This document shows, in pieces, positions 43,956-52,906 of a stretch of 64,000 nucleotides of DNA (position 1 is the first letter of the stretch; every line of letters begins with the position of its first letter). The notes under the pieces are model-generated. The model worked only from the letters and a program-made list of their open reading frames with translations, was not told the DNA's origin and ran no database searches. Both the position numbers and the translations under genes were made by a program. Origin of the DNA: Kiloniellales bacterium (lineage in GTDB: Bacteria > Pseudomonadota > Alphaproteobacteria > Kiloniellales > JAKSDN01); contig JASJEC010000050.1 of the NCBI GenBank assembly GCA_030064845.1, positions 1-64,000 on the forward strand, given 5' to 3'.

Positions 43956-44735
43956 TCAGACGGCGGCCAGTTCGAGGACCACAGGGGTGTGATCCGAGGC
44001 CTTCTCCCTGGCTCGTGGTTCCTTGTCGATCTCGCAGGCCACCAGCCGGTCAGCGGCCTGGGGCGAGAGCAGGAAGTGATCGATCCGCAGCCCGTTGTCG
44101 TTCTGGAAGGCCGCGCCCGTGTAGTCCCAGAAGGAATAGACCCGCGGCTGATCATGCAGCGCCCGCCAGGCTTCAGTCAGGCCCAGGTTGACGAGGCGCC
44201 GGAAGGCCCGGCGCGACTCGGGCCGGCAGAGGGCGTCGTCCTTGAAGCCGACCGGGTCGTACACGTCGTCGTCGGTCGGGCAGACGTTGTAGTCGCCGCC
44301 GAGCACGAAGACCGATTCCCGCGACAGGAGATCGCGCGTATGGCTCTCCAGGCGGTCCATCCAGCGCAGCTTGTAGCCATACTTCGCGCGGTCTGTGGTC
44401 GGGTTGCCGTTCGGGAGATAGAGCGAGGCGACCCGGAGCCCGAAGGTCGTCGCTTCCGCATAGCGCGCCTGCTCGTCTTCGGGCTCCTCCGGCAGGCGGG
44501 TTACCGGATCCTCGAGCGGCTCGCGCGACAGGATGGCGACGCCATTGTAGCTCTTCTGGCCAACGACCAGACAGTTGTAGCCCAGGGCCTCGATTTCGAG
44601 CCGCGGAAAGTTGTCCTCCACGCACTTGATTTCCTGCAGCAGGACGACATCGGGTTCCGCCGCGCCGAGCCATTCCAGCACGTTTCCGATGCGCGCCTTG
44701 ACCGAGTTGACGTTCCAGGTGGCGATCTTGACCAC
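43956..44735 (-). CDS. xthA: Exodeoxyribonuclease III
   Basis: A 259-residue apurinic/apyrimidinic endonuclease and 3' exonuclease of base-excision repair. It contains the family motifs WNVNSVKAR, VVLLQEIK (metal Glu), LGGDYNVCPTD and SDHTPVV (catalytic Asp-His). Length is standard. It is cotranscribed or adjacent with erpA, 54 bp downstream of it, the order also found in related genomes. Confidence 0.93.
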   Translation of the reverse strand: MVKIATWNVNSVKARIGNVLEWLGAAEPDVVLLQEIKCVEDNFPRLEIEALGYNCLVVGQKSYNGVAILSREPLEDPVTRLPEEPEDEQARYAEATTFGLRVASLYLPNGNPTTDRAKYGYKLRWMDRLESHTRDLLSRESVFVLGGDYNVCPTDDDVYDPVGFKDDALCRPESRRAFRRLVNLGLTEAWRALHDQPRVYSFWDYTGAAFQNDNGLRIDHFLLSPQAADRLVACEIDKEPRAREKASDHTPVVLELAAV

Positions 44736-44789
44736 GGCGCTTACTCCGGACGGGCCGACGGGGCGCGTGGCCTGAACCCCGGCGGGTCG

Positions 44790-45134
44790 TCAGATGGCAA
44801 AGGAGGACCCGCAGCCGCAGGACGAGGTGGCCTGCGGGTTCTTGATCTGGAACGAGGCGCCGATCAATTCCTCGACATAGTCGATGGTGGACCCGTTCAA
44901 GAGATCCAGAGACGCCTCGTCCACCACCACCGTGACCCCGTCCCGTTCGAAGGTCCGGTCGTCCTCGTTCTTACGGTCGTCGAAGGAGAAGCCGTACTGG
45001 AACCCCGAGCAGCCGCCGCCGGAGACCGCGACACGCAGCATCAGGCCGTCCCGCTGCTCCTGCTCGATCAGGACGGAAACACGCCGGGCCGCGCTATCGG
45101 AGAGCGTCAAGGTGGGTGCGCTGACTTCGTTCAT
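44790..45134 (-). CDS. erpA: Iron-sulfur cluster insertion protein ErpA
   Basis: A 114-residue A-type iron-sulfur carrier that delivers clusters to apoproteins. The three cluster cysteines are in GGGCSGFQY and the C-terminal CGCGSSF. ATG 45134 gives a normal-length protein; in-frame ATGs at 45143 and 45200 would add residues not typical of the family. It is divergent from dgt, with repeat R2 (45239-45301) in the spacer. Confidence 0.9.
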   Translation of the reverse strand: MNEVSAPTLTLSDSAARRVSVLIEQEQRDGLMLRVAVSGGGCSGFQYGFSFDDRKNEDDRTFERDGVTVVVDEASLDLLNGSTIDYVEELIGASFQIKNPQATSSCGCGSSFAI

Positions 45135-45238
45135 CGTAACCATAATCCCGGAGTGGTGGCTTCCGCGTCGTTGGCGCCATTCTAGCGCATAGGCTTTCAT
45201 TTGGCATCCCGGCGGTGGTTTCCAAGTCCCCTTGGGTT

Positions 45239-45301
45239 AGAGCAGTTTCACCGGGTTTGAAGAACTGCTTCTGGCGATTCCATCGAACCCGGATCTGCTC
45301 T
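45239..45301. repeat. Modular palindromic repeat R2
   Basis: AGAGCAG...CACCGGGTTTGA on the left mirrors ...TCGAACCCGGATCTGCTCT on the right, with GATTCCATC in the middle shared with R3. It sits directly before the dgt start and so within the divergent erpA/dgt promoter region. Confidence 0.75.
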
Positions 45302-45312
45302 AGGGTGCCGCC

Positions 45313-46518
45313 ATGACCGATTCGGCCGACCTCGCGCCCTACGCCTGCCACGCGGCGCAGAGCCGGGGCCGGCTGTTCCCGGAACCCGAGAGCCCCAACA
45401 GGTCCTGCTTTCAGCGCGACCGGGACCGCATCATTCACAGCGGCGCCTTCCGCCGGCTCAAATACAAGACCCAGGTCTTCGTGTATCACGAGGGCGACTA
45501 CTATCGGACCCGGCTCACCCACTCGATCGAAGTCGCCCAGATCGCCCGCTCGGTCAGCCGCCACCTCGGTTTGAACGAGGACTTGGCGGAAGCCTTGGCG
45601 CTGGCCCACGACCTCGGACATACGCCTTTCGGCCACGCCGGCGAGGACGCCCTGCATGCCGCCATGAAGGATCACGGCGGTTTCGACCACAACGAGCAGA
45701 CCTTCCGGATCCTGACCCAGCTGGAGAAGCGCTACGCCGAGTTCGACGGTCTGAACCTCACGTGGGAGACCCTCGAGGGCACCGTGAAGCATAATGGGCC
45801 GCTCCTGGCCCAGGAGACGGGTGAGGGGACGGGCGAGGGCGCTCCCGGTCCCGAACTGCGGCCCTCTATCGCGGCCTTCTGCGCGCGGTTCGACCTGATG
45901 CCGGCGAGCTATCCCTCGGCCGAGGCCCAGGTCGCCGCGCTGGCCGACGACATAGCTTACAACAGCCACGATCTCGACGACGGGCTGCGCGCCGGACTGT
46001 TCGATCTGGCGGATCTGGCCGAGGTGCCGCTGGCCGGTCCGCTCCTGTCCGGCGTGCTGCAACGCTATCCCGGCCTCGACAATGGCCGGGTCATCCACGA
46101 AACGACCCGCCGCGTGATCGACGCCATGGTCCGCGACCTGCTCGAGGAGACCTCGCGGCGCCTCGTCGAGGCCGACCCGCGCGATCCCGAGGACGTGAGA
46201 GGTCTCGGTCGGCCGGTCGTCAGCTTCTCGCAAGCCATGGCTGACCAGGACCGCGGCCTCAAGGCATTCCTGTTCCGGCACATGTATCGCCACTACCGGG
46301 TGAGCCGGATGGCCTCGAAGGTCGGGCCGGTCGTGACCGATCTTTTCGCGTTCTACCTGAGGCGGCCCGACTGCCTGCCGCCGGAATGGCAAGGGGAGCA
46401 GGCCGGTGTCCCGGAATCAGAGCGGGCCCGGGTCGTCGCCGACTACATCGCCGGCATGACCGACCGCTTCGCGCTGGCCGAGCACCAGAAGCTGTTCGAC
46501 GTCTACGCCAAGATCTAG
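45313..46518 (+). CDS. dgt: Deoxyguanosinetriphosphate triphosphohydrolase-like protein
   Basis: A 401-residue HD-domain phosphohydrolase, predicted to convert dNTPs to nucleoside and triphosphate. The HD residues are in RLTHSIEVAQ, AHDLGHTPFGHAGE and ADDIAYNSHDLDD. A Gly/Glu-rich loop (about residues 168-180) is a small local insertion. In relatives dgt is followed by argS; here the next 426 bp contain no argS. Start ATG lies eleven bases after repeat R2, with GGGTGCC as a weak ribosome site. Confidence 0.92.
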   Translation: MTDSADLAPYACHAAQSRGRLFPEPESPNRSCFQRDRDRIIHSGAFRRLKYKTQVFVYHEGDYYRTRLTHSIEVAQIARSVSRHLGLNEDLAEALALAHDLGHTPFGHAGEDALHAAMKDHGGFDHNEQTFRILTQLEKRYAEFDGLNLTWETLEGTVKHNGPLLAQETGEGTGEGAPGPELRPSIAAFCARFDLMPASYPSAEAQVAALADDIAYNSHDLDDGLRAGLFDLADLAEVPLAGPLLSGVLQRYPGLDNGRVIHETTRRVIDAMVRDLLEETSRRLVEADPRDPEDVRGLGRPVVSFSQAMADQDRGLKAFLFRHMYRHYRVSRMASKVGPVVTDLFAFYLRRPDCLPPEWQGEQAGVPESERARVVADYIAGMTDRFALAEHQKLFDVYAKI

Positions 46519-46678
46519 CCGGCTCGGCTCGGTGGCCAATTCCTTTCCAAACATGATTAAGGGACATTTAAGGATTGCTGTTGAAACTCGCGGATAAGCG
46601 GCCCGTAGGCTCCGCGTCGTTATCCGAGGGCGCGCAGCGCGGCGGAGCGACGAACGTTATCGTGGGAACACGAGCCTG

Positions 46679-46948
46679 ATGTGGCAATTTCGGAACATGA
46701 CCGAGCAACGGCTTGACCGACTCGCGGCGGATTGTTCTGATGCGTTACGGGGCTCAAGCGAACTCGCTGTCACAACGAAAAAGAAGGGCCTGACCTTGCT
46801 GGACCCTGTTCGGGCCATTGCAACGCTCCAAGCTTCCATTCAGGCCGCTCGAGAGATAGCGGAACCGCTCTGTCGCAGCGGATTGCGCCGCACAACACTG
46901 TTTTCGGGGCTGCAGAGCGCCGCTGTCCGGCCCGAGGAGCGAAAATGA
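46679..46948 (+). CDS. Possible small protein, 89 residues, at the site normally holding argS
   Basis: An uncertain gene. The product is basic, soluble and unrecognised, with helical residues 55-70 (IATLQASIQAAREIAEPL). Its TGA overlaps the ATG of the SPOR gene (ATGA), an arrangement consistent with coupling but also with chance. No convincing ribosome site precedes 46679 or the alternative 46697. The remaining spacer 46519-46678 shows no gene. It could be a remnant left where argS was lost. Confidence 0.35.
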   Translation: MWQFRNMTEQRLDRLAADCSDALRGSSELAVTTKKKGLTLLDPVRAIATLQASIQAAREIAEPLCRSGLRRTTLFSGLQSAAVRPEERK

Positions 46949-47967
46949 AGGCATTCGAAAAATGGCCCGAGTTCATGCGGAGTGGTTCCCAGCCCTCCGC
47001 GTCGGCGTCCCGTGAGGAAGGCGAGCTCGAACTGGATACGGCGGTCGAGGTAAAGCCGCGCCGGAAGCCGCAGCAGGGTCGCCGGGTTCTGCGCGCCCAG
47101 GGCAGGGCGGCGCCGCAGGAAGGGCGCGGGCGACGCCTGGTCTCGATCTTCATGATTGGCGCGATCGTCGGTGTTGTCGGCGTCGGCGGGTTCCTCGGCT
47201 ACAAATGGTTCTTCGGCGGCGGTGGTTCCGACGTTCCTGTGATCCAGGCGATGGATGACCCTGTCAAGGTCAAGCCCGAGAATCCGGGTGGCCTGGAGGT
47301 ACCGTACCAGGATCGCCTGGTGCTCAATCAGCCGGCCAACGGAAGCCCGCCCGTGGTGGAACGGCTTTTGCCGCCACCGGAGACGCCGAAGCCGGTGGTC
47401 GACACCACGGCCGCGGCGCGGCCGGCGGTGACGGGCAGCGGCACGACCGGCGTGGGCTCGATCACGACCTCGCCCGGCGGGAGTTCCAGCTCACAGTTCC
47501 AGGGTCAGATTCAACCTCGGACCCAGGCCCGACCGCCGGCTCAAGCGCAACCCGCGCAGCCGCGGACCCAGGCCGGCGGCTCCGGCACGACGACCGCTGC
47601 CTCCACGCTGGCGGCCGCCCCCAGCGCCGCTGCTCCGGCCGGGGCCGCTCAGCCGCCCGCCAGCCCGGCGCGGCAGGTGCAGGCGGCCTTGCCGAGGGCC
47701 AAAGCGACGGCGCCCGCGAAGGGCAGCTACCTGTTGCAGCTGGGGTCGTTCAATTCGAAGCAGGTCGGCGAAGACGCCTGGAGCCGCTTCCAGAGTAAGT
47801 TTCCGGACCTGCTCGCCGGCATGGTGCTCTATCTCCAAGAGGCGGACGTCAACGGCCGGACCTACCACCGGGTCCAGGCTGGGCCGTTCCCGAACCGCGC
47901 CACCGCGATCGACCTCTGCGCGGAGCTGAAGTCCCGCAAGCAGGACTGCCTGGTCGTCAAGCGGTAG
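46945..47967 (+). CDS. SPOR-domain cell-division/envelope protein
   Basis: A 340-residue inner-membrane protein with a basic cytoplasmic N-terminus (about 65 residues), one transmembrane helix near 68-88 (IFMIGAIVGVVGVGGFLGY) and a long Pro/Ala/Gln-rich periplasmic linker. The C-terminal SPOR domain (about 262-340) runs from YLLQLGSF to LKSRKQDCLVVKR. SPOR domains bind glycan strands lacking stem peptides at the division site. Next is nagZ, the standard order. Confidence 0.9.
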   Translation: MKAFEKWPEFMRSGSQPSASASREEGELELDTAVEVKPRRKPQQGRRVLRAQGRAAPQEGRGRRLVSIFMIGAIVGVVGVGGFLGYKWFFGGGGSDVPVIQAMDDPVKVKPENPGGLEVPYQDRLVLNQPANGSPPVVERLLPPPETPKPVVDTTAAARPAVTGSGTTGVGSITTSPGGSSSSQFQGQIQPRTQARPPAQAQPAQPRTQAGGSGTTTAASTLAAAPSAAAPAGAAQPPASPARQVQAALPRAKATAPAKGSYLLQLGSFNSKQVGEDAWSRFQSKFPDLLAGMVLYLQEADVNGRTYHRVQAGPFPNRATAIDLCAELKSRKQDCLVVKR

Positions 47968-47971
47968 CGCC

Positions 47972-48985
47972 GTGAGCCATCGCGCCGTCATTTTCGGCTG
48001 CGAAGGTCTTGTCCTGACGCCCTGGGAAAAGGGGTTCTTCGGCGAGACCGATCCCTTCGGGTTCATCCTCTTCGCCCGCAACTGCGACTCGCCGGGGCAG
48101 GTTCAGGCTCTGGTGCAGTCGCTCCGCGAGAGCGTCGGCCGCGACGATGCTCCGGTTCTGATCGATCAGGAAGGCGGGCGGGTGCAGCGCCTCAAGCCGC
48201 CGCACTGGAGAGCGGCCCCAGCCTCGGGCCGCTTCGGACGCCTGGCCGAGGTCGATCTGGCCGCCGCCCGAGAAGCCGTTGACCTCAACGCCCAGATCAT
48301 CGCCGCCGAACTCGCGGCCCTGGGCATAGATGTGGACTGCCTGCCGTGCCTCGATCTGCAGAGGCCCGAGGGCCACGCGGTCATCGGCGACCGCAGCTTC
48401 GGGCCCGAGCCCTCGCTGGTCGCGGACCTCGGGAGGGCCTGCTGCGCCGGCCTGATGACCGGCGGCGTGCTGCCCGTGATCAAGCACATGCCCGGCCACG
48501 GACGGGCGGTGGTCGACAGCCATCTGGAGCTGCCTCGGGTCGCCGCGTCCCGCGACGAATTGGAGGCGTTGGACTTCGTTCCGTTCCGCCATCTGGCCGA
48601 TATGCCACTCGGCATGACGGCCCATATCGTTTTCGAGGCGATTGATCCCGATCAGCCGGCGACGACGTCGGCCGTCGTCATCGAAGAGGTCATCCGCGGC
48701 AGCATAGGCTTCCAGGGCCTGCTCCTGACCGACGATCTCTCCATGGAGGCGCTCGACGGCACGATCGGCGACCGGGCGACGCGGGCGCTCGGCGCCGGCT
48801 GCGACATCGCGCTCCACTGCAACGGAGAGCGCGACGAGATGGAAGCGGCCGCCAAGGCGGTCGGTCCCATGACCGGTTCGGCCGCACGCCGATGGCTGGA
48901 CGCGCGTGGCCGCCGGACGTCGGCCGCGCCGGGCGATATCGAGACCCTGTCCGCACGGCTTGACGACCTGATGCGCGTCGCCTAG
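47972..48985 (+). CDS. nagZ: Beta-N-acetylhexosaminidase NagZ
   Basis: A 337-residue cytoplasmic glycosidase (GH3) that removes GlcNAc from recycled muropeptides. The motif KHMPGHGRAVVDSHLELP contains the catalytic Asp-His pair region, and LLTDDLSMEAL includes the nucleophile Asp. DQEGGRVQRLKPP is the conserved early block. The start is GTG at 47972, four bases after the SPOR stop. The C-terminal tail is slightly variable. It belongs to the wall-recycling and division block. Confidence 0.92.
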   Translation: MSHRAVIFGCEGLVLTPWEKGFFGETDPFGFILFARNCDSPGQVQALVQSLRESVGRDDAPVLIDQEGGRVQRLKPPHWRAAPASGRFGRLAEVDLAAAREAVDLNAQIIAAELAALGIDVDCLPCLDLQRPEGHAVIGDRSFGPEPSLVADLGRACCAGLMTGGVLPVIKHMPGHGRAVVDSHLELPRVAASRDELEALDFVPFRHLADMPLGMTAHIVFEAIDPDQPATTSAVVIEEVIRGSIGFQGLLLTDDLSMEALDGTIGDRATRALGAGCDIALHCNGERDEMEAAAKAVGPMTGSAARRWLDARGRRTSAAPGDIETLSARLDDLMRVA

Positions 48986-49074
48986 CCCGCGTTTCTCGGC
49001 GTCGAAGGCCTCGACCGTAGCCTCGGCTACGCTCTTCGCCCGTCTCCTTGCCGGGCGACCCGCCTGAACGCGAC

Positions 49075-49106
49075 GCAGGCCATGGACACGGCGAGAAATG
49101 CGGGCT
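49075..49106 (-). repeat. 32-bp dispersed repeat, copy 1
   Basis: On the minus strand reads AGCCCGCATTTCTCG then TCCATGGCCTGC after a six-base variable centre. The same pattern occurs on the plus strand at 62490-62522. A half copy (AGCCCGCGTTTCTCGGC) begins at the nagZ stop, 48984, in opposite orientation, making the spacer a large inverted repeat. Confidence 0.65.
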
Positions 49107-49117
49107 AGACCGGCGCA

Positions 49118-49825
49118 ATGGACTTCGAGCCCTGGGGCCTTCTCTACACTGCTTCGGTCTGGGTCTTGCCCGTGCTCCTGGCGATCACCCTGCACGAGGC
49201 GGCCCACGGCTACATCGCCTGGCGCCTGGGCGACGACACGGCCTACCGTCTGGGCCGGGTCAGCTTCAACCCGCTTCGCCATGTCGACGGCTTCGGCACG
49301 GTCTTCCTGCCGGCGGTTCTGCTCTTGGTTCGGGCGCCTTTCCTGTTCGGCTGGGCAAAGCCGGTCCCCGTGGCGTTCCATCGGCTGCGCCAGCCGAAAC
49401 GCGACATGGTGCTGGTGGCGGCCGCGGGTCCCGGGGCCAATCTGCTGCTGGCGACCGCGTCGGCGCTGCTGCTTCACCTAGTCCCGCTGTTTCCAGGTTC
49501 CCTGGGTGGATGGCTGGCCGCGAATCTGTTTAACTCGATCCTCATAAATCTCGTCTTGGCGGTGTTCAACATGCTGCCTCTGCCGCCGCTCGATGGTGGA
49601 CGCGTCGCTGTCGGCCTGCTGCCGCCCCCGCTGGCGGTGCCCTTGGCGCGGCTCGAACGCTACGGCCTGCTGATCCTGATCGGCATCATCTTCCTCTTGC
49701 CCTACGTCGGCCGCCAACTGGGCTACGACCTCGAGGTGTTTCACTGGGTGGTATGGGTCCCGGTGGAGTATCTCCTCGGGTTCTTCCTGCAGCTGGCGGG
49801 GCTCGGTATGGAGGGCGCGCTGTGA
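49118..49825 (+). CDS. Site-2 protease-type (M50) membrane metallopeptidase
   Basis: A 235-residue membrane protein with about six helices. The zinc motif HEAAH lies near residue 27 and the second ligand motif is NMLPLPPLDGGR near residue 152. M50 relatives cut membrane-embedded substrates. This short soluble-domain-free type commonly sits between nagZ and scpA in alphaproteobacteria. Its stop overlaps the scpA start (GTGA). Confidence 0.9.
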   Translation: MDFEPWGLLYTASVWVLPVLLAITLHEAAHGYIAWRLGDDTAYRLGRVSFNPLRHVDGFGTVFLPAVLLLVRAPFLFGWAKPVPVAFHRLRQPKRDMVLVAAAGPGANLLLATASALLLHLVPLFPGSLGGWLAANLFNSILINLVLAVFNMLPLPPLDGGRVAVGLLPPPLAVPLARLERYGLLILIGIIFLLPYVGRQLGYDLEVFHWVVWVPVEYLLGFFLQLAGLGMEGAL

Positions 49826-50610
49826 GCGAGGGGCCGCCTCCCGTGGAGCCGTGGGAAGATCCTGTCCGCACGACCAGCGACGACTTCGTTGTCGACCTGG
49901 ACGGCTACGACGGACCGATCGACGTGCTGCTGAAGCTCGCCCGCGAGCAGCGGGTCGACCTGACGCGCATCTCGATCCTGGCGCTGGCCGATCAGTACCT
50001 CGAGTTCGTCCGCCGCTCGTCCCGCCTGCGCCTGGAGCCGGCGGCGGACTACCTGGTGATGGCCGCCTGGCTGGCCTACCTCAAGTCCAAGCTGCTGCTG
50101 CCCGAGCCGGAGGACCCGGAGGAGCCGAGCGCGGCGGAGATGGCCGCGGCGCTGCGCCACCGGCTGCAGCGGCTCGAGGCCATGAAGGAGGCGGGGCGCA
50201 AGCTGCTGACGCTGCCGCGCCTGGGGCAGGAACGCTTCAGCCGCGGGGAGCCGGAAGGCCTGAAGCGGGTAACCAGATCCCGCCACGACGCCACGCTCTA
50301 CGACCTGCTCAAGGCCTACGGAGAGATCAGGGGCCGCGCCCGGGTCAGCGTGCTGCAGGTGCCGGCCTCCGATTTCTTCTCGGTCGAGCAGGCGATGAAC
50401 CGCCTCACCGGCTTGATCGGCGAGACGCCCGGCTGGCGCTCGCTGGCGGCTTTCCTGCCCGCCGACCTGCGCGGTGGGCTGATCTGGCGCTCGGCGATCG
50501 CGGCGACCTTCGCGGCCAGCCTGGAACTCTGCCGTGAAGGCAAGTTGAAGGTGCGCCAGGACCAGAGCTTCGGGCCGATCTTCGTCAGCCCGCAGGGGCC
50601 GGAATCATGA
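49822..50610 (+). CDS. scpA: Segregation and condensation protein A
   Basis: A 262-residue kleisin of the SMC-ScpAB chromosome condensation complex. The family block FVVDLDGYDGPIDVLLKLAREQRVD opens the N-terminal domain (in parts, about residues 21-45), and LAYLKSKLLLPEP ends it. The C-terminal winged-helix region follows an Arg-rich linker. The GTG start at 49822 overlaps the M50 stop. Its TGA overlaps scpB (ATGA). Confidence 0.92.
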   Translation: MSEGPPPVEPWEDPVRTTSDDFVVDLDGYDGPIDVLLKLAREQRVDLTRISILALADQYLEFVRRSSRLRLEPAADYLVMAAWLAYLKSKLLLPEPEDPEEPSAAEMAAALRHRLQRLEAMKEAGRKLLTLPRLGQERFSRGEPEGLKRVTRSRHDATLYDLLKAYGEIRGRARVSVLQVPASDFFSVEQAMNRLTGLIGETPGWRSLAAFLPADLRGGLIWRSAIAATFAASLELCREGKLKVRQDQSFGPIFVSPQGPES

Positions 50611-51314
50611 GCGAGCGATTCCAGCATCTGCGGCTGCTGGAAGCGATACTCTTCGCCGCCGCCGAGCCCCTCAGCCGCAGCGACCTGGCCCGGCATCTGC
50701 CGGAGGGCGTCGATCTCGATGGTCTCCTGGAGGAGCTCCGCGCGCGCTACGCGGATCGCGGGGTCCACCTGGTCCCCGTCGGGCAGCGCTGGGCCTTCCG
50801 CACGGCGCCGGACCTCTCGTCCCTGATGTTGGTCGAGCGGGAGGTAGTGAAGAAGCTGTCGCGCGCCGCCCTGGAGACCCTTGCGATCATCGCCTACCAC
50901 CAGCCGGTGACACGGGCCGAGATCGAGGAGATCCGCGGCGTCGCCCTGTCGCGCGGGACGCTCGACACACTGCTCGAAACCGATTGGATCAAGCCGAAAG
51001 GGCGGCGCCGGACACCGGGACGCCCGGTGACCTGGGGCACGAGCGACGGCTTCCTGGACCACTTCGGGCTCGAGAGCCTGGAGGCATTGCCCGGCGTCAA
51101 GGATCTCAAGGCCGCCGGCCTGCTGGATTCCCGTGTCGTGCCCGCCCCCGACTTCCCCGGCGAAAGCGAAGACGCGGAGCCCGAGGGCGAGGGATCGGAA
51201 GACCCCTGGGAGATGCTGGCGGCCGAATTCGGCGACGAGGGCGAGAAGGGTTCCACCGCAGCGGGCGAGAAGGCCGCCCAGGCCGCCGCGGACACCAAGA
51301 CCCCCGGTTCCTGA
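50607..51314 (+). CDS. scpB: Segregation and condensation protein B
   Basis: A 235-residue partner of ScpA and SMC. Two winged-helix domains are indicated by LEAILFAAAEPLSRSDLARHL and LETLAIIAYHQPVTRAEIEEIRGV, read in parts, both highly characteristic. The C-terminal 60 residues are acidic and disordered. In relatives tatA follows directly; here an ABC ATPase gene is inserted between them. Confidence 0.92.
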   Translation: MSERFQHLRLLEAILFAAAEPLSRSDLARHLPEGVDLDGLLEELRARYADRGVHLVPVGQRWAFRTAPDLSSLMLVEREVVKKLSRAALETLAIIAYHQPVTRAEIEEIRGVALSRGTLDTLLETDWIKPKGRRRTPGRPVTWGTSDGFLDHFGLESLEALPGVKDLKAAGLLDSRVVPAPDFPGESEDAEPEGEGSEDPWEMLAAEFGDEGEKGSTAAGEKAAQAAADTKTPGS

Positions 51315-51386
51315 GCACAGGCATTGAATGTGCGAGTCATTCGCAATACCGTGCGCCATGCGCGACGGCGAGAACAACCCTAGACC

Positions 51387-52493
51387 ATGACGGAGGACGC
51401 GCTCCGGCTCGAGGGCGTCAGCCACGCCTACGACGAGGTGTTGGCGGTCGACAACGTGAGCCTGGCCGTGGCCCGCGGCGAGGTCGTCTGCCTGCTCGGG
51501 CCGTCGGGCTGCGGTAAGACGACGGCGCTCCGGATCGCCGCGGGGCTCGAGCCCCTGCAGCGCGGCCGAGTGACCTTGGCCGGGGTCGAAGTGGCGGGTC
51601 CTGGACGAAATCTGCCGCCGGAACGGCGCAGTATCGGGCTCGTATTCCAGGACTACGCCCTGTTCCCCCATCTCTCGGTCGCCGACAACGTCGCTTTCGG
51701 CCTGCGCGGATTGGGCGCGGAGGCCCGGCGCCAACGGGTCGAGAGCTGCCTGCGTCAGGTCGGCATGGCCCACGCCGCGGCGTCCTTTCCCCACACCCTT
51801 TCCGGCGGCCAGCAGCAGCGTGTCGCCCTGGCCCGGGCCCTGGCGCCGGAGCCCAAGGTCATGCTGCTGGACGAGCCCTTCTCCGGGCTCGACTCCCGGC
51901 TGCGCAACCAGGTGCGCGACGAGACCCTGCATCTGCTCAAGGAGAGCGGCGCGGCGACCCTGATGGTCACCCACGACCCCGAGGAAGCCATGTTCATGGC
52001 CGACCGGGTCGCCGTGATGCGGGCCGGCAAGCTGATCCAGGTGGGCCGGCCGGCCGATCTCTACTTCGCTCCGGCCGACGCCTTCGTGGCCGGTTTCTTC
52101 GGAGAAATCAACGAGTTGCAGGGGGTCGTTCGAGACGGCCGGGTGACCACGCCGTTCGGCGAGGTCGCGGCCCCCGATATGGCCGAGGAAACGCCCGTGA
52201 AGGTCCTGATCCGACCCGAGGCTCTGCGTCTCCAGCCCCTCGGCCCCGAAGCCGGCGACGAGGGCGTGGGCACCGCGCGGGTCCTGGCGTCGCGCATGCT
52301 CGGCCGCAGCAGCCTCGTGCATCTCAGCGTGAACGGCACGTCCGAGGGCCTCCACCTGCACGCCCGGGTCCCCGGGCGCTTCCTGCCGACGGAGGACCAG
52401 AAACTGGTGGTCCACCTGGACCAGTCCCAGGCCTTCGTTTTTCCCCTGGCGGCATCCGAGGCCGGGGCCGCGACGCCCGCCACGGAGCCCTAA
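51387..52493 (+). CDS. ABC transporter ATP-binding protein (FbpC/PotA type, no adjacent permease)
   Basis: A 368-residue ATPase with Walker [10 protein letters not shown] near residue 36, Q-loop [12 protein letters not shown], signature LSGGQQQR, Walker B VMLLDEP and switch HDPEEA. The C-terminal third is a TOBE domain ([12 protein letters not shown]), as in iron(III) or polyamine importers. No permease or binding protein is nearby. It interrupts the scpB-tatA order. A terminator and 11-bp direct repeats follow at 52500-52554. Substrate unknown; partner elsewhere or a recent insertion. Confidence 0.85.
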   Translation: MTEDALRLEGVSHAYDEVLAVDNVSLAVARGEVVCLLGPSGCGKTTALRIAAGLEPLQRGRVTLAGVEVAGPGRNLPPERRSIGLVFQDYALFPHLSVADNVAFGLRGLGAEARRQRVESCLRQVGMAHAAASFPHTLSGGQQQRVALARALAPEPKVMLLDEPFSGLDSRLRNQVRDETLHLLKESGAATLMVTHDPEEAMFMADRVAVMRAGKLIQVGRPADLYFAPADAFVAGFFGEINELQGVVRDGRVTTPFGEVAAPDMAEETPVKVLIRPEALRLQPLGPEAGDEGVGTARVLASRMLGRSSLVHLSVNGTSEGLHLHARVPGRFLPTEDQKLVVHLDQSQAFVFPLAASEAGAATPATEP

Positions 52494-52499
52494 ACTCCC

Positions 52500-52528
52500 G
52501 ATCCGGCCCAGATCCGGCCCAGATCCGG
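52500..52528. repeat. Tandem 11-bp direct repeat
   Basis: GATCCGGCCCA at 52500-52510 and 52511-52521, then a partial third unit. It forms part of the left arm of the terminator that follows. Confidence 0.7.
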
Positions 52529-52554
52529 AAAGATTGCGGCATCCGGGCCTTTTT
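52516..52554 (+). terminator. Probable intrinsic terminator after the ABC ATPase gene
   Basis: GGCCC (52516-52520) and CGGA (52526-52529) pair with TCCGGGCC (52542-52549) around a five-base bulge and an 11- to 12-base loop, followed by TTTTT. It separates the ATPase gene from tatA. Confidence 0.5.
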
Positions 52555-52611
52555 GCCATAGTCCGCGCCAGACGGGCCTGGGCCCGGAGCGACAAGGGAG
52601 AACCCGGCAAC

Positions 52612-52860
52612 ATGGGTACATTTAGCGTTTGGCATTGGCTGATCGTACTCGTGGTCGTGCTCGTGCTGTTCGGCGGCGGCGGCAAGATCCCCCGGCTCAT
52701 GAAGGACATGGGCAAGGGCATCAACGCCTTCAAAAAAGGTCTGAAGGAAGACAAGCAGGACGGCGAAGACGAGGAAGACCAGAAGGTGATCGCGAAGGAC
52801 GAGCCGGCCGCGGCTAGGGTGGCGGAGAAGCAGAAGGAAAAGACCGGAACCGACGGTTGA
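52612..52860 (+). CDS. tatA: Sec-independent translocase protein TatA
   Basis: An 82-residue pore-forming subunit of twin-arginine translocation. One N-terminal transmembrane helix (about residues 5-21), the hinge [18 protein letters not shown], an amphipathic helix and an acidic/basic tail. The ATG at 52612 follows GGGAG. First gene of tatABC; exports folded proteins such as metal-cofactor enzymes. Confidence 0.93.
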   Translation: MGTFSVWHWLIVLVVVLVLFGGGGKIPRLMKDMGKGINAFKKGLKEDKQDGEDEEDQKVIAKDEPAAARVAEKQKEKTGTDG

Positions 52861-52906
52861 CGCCGCGGTGACCGCGAGATCTTCCTTCAACTGCTCGTAG
52901 CGGACC

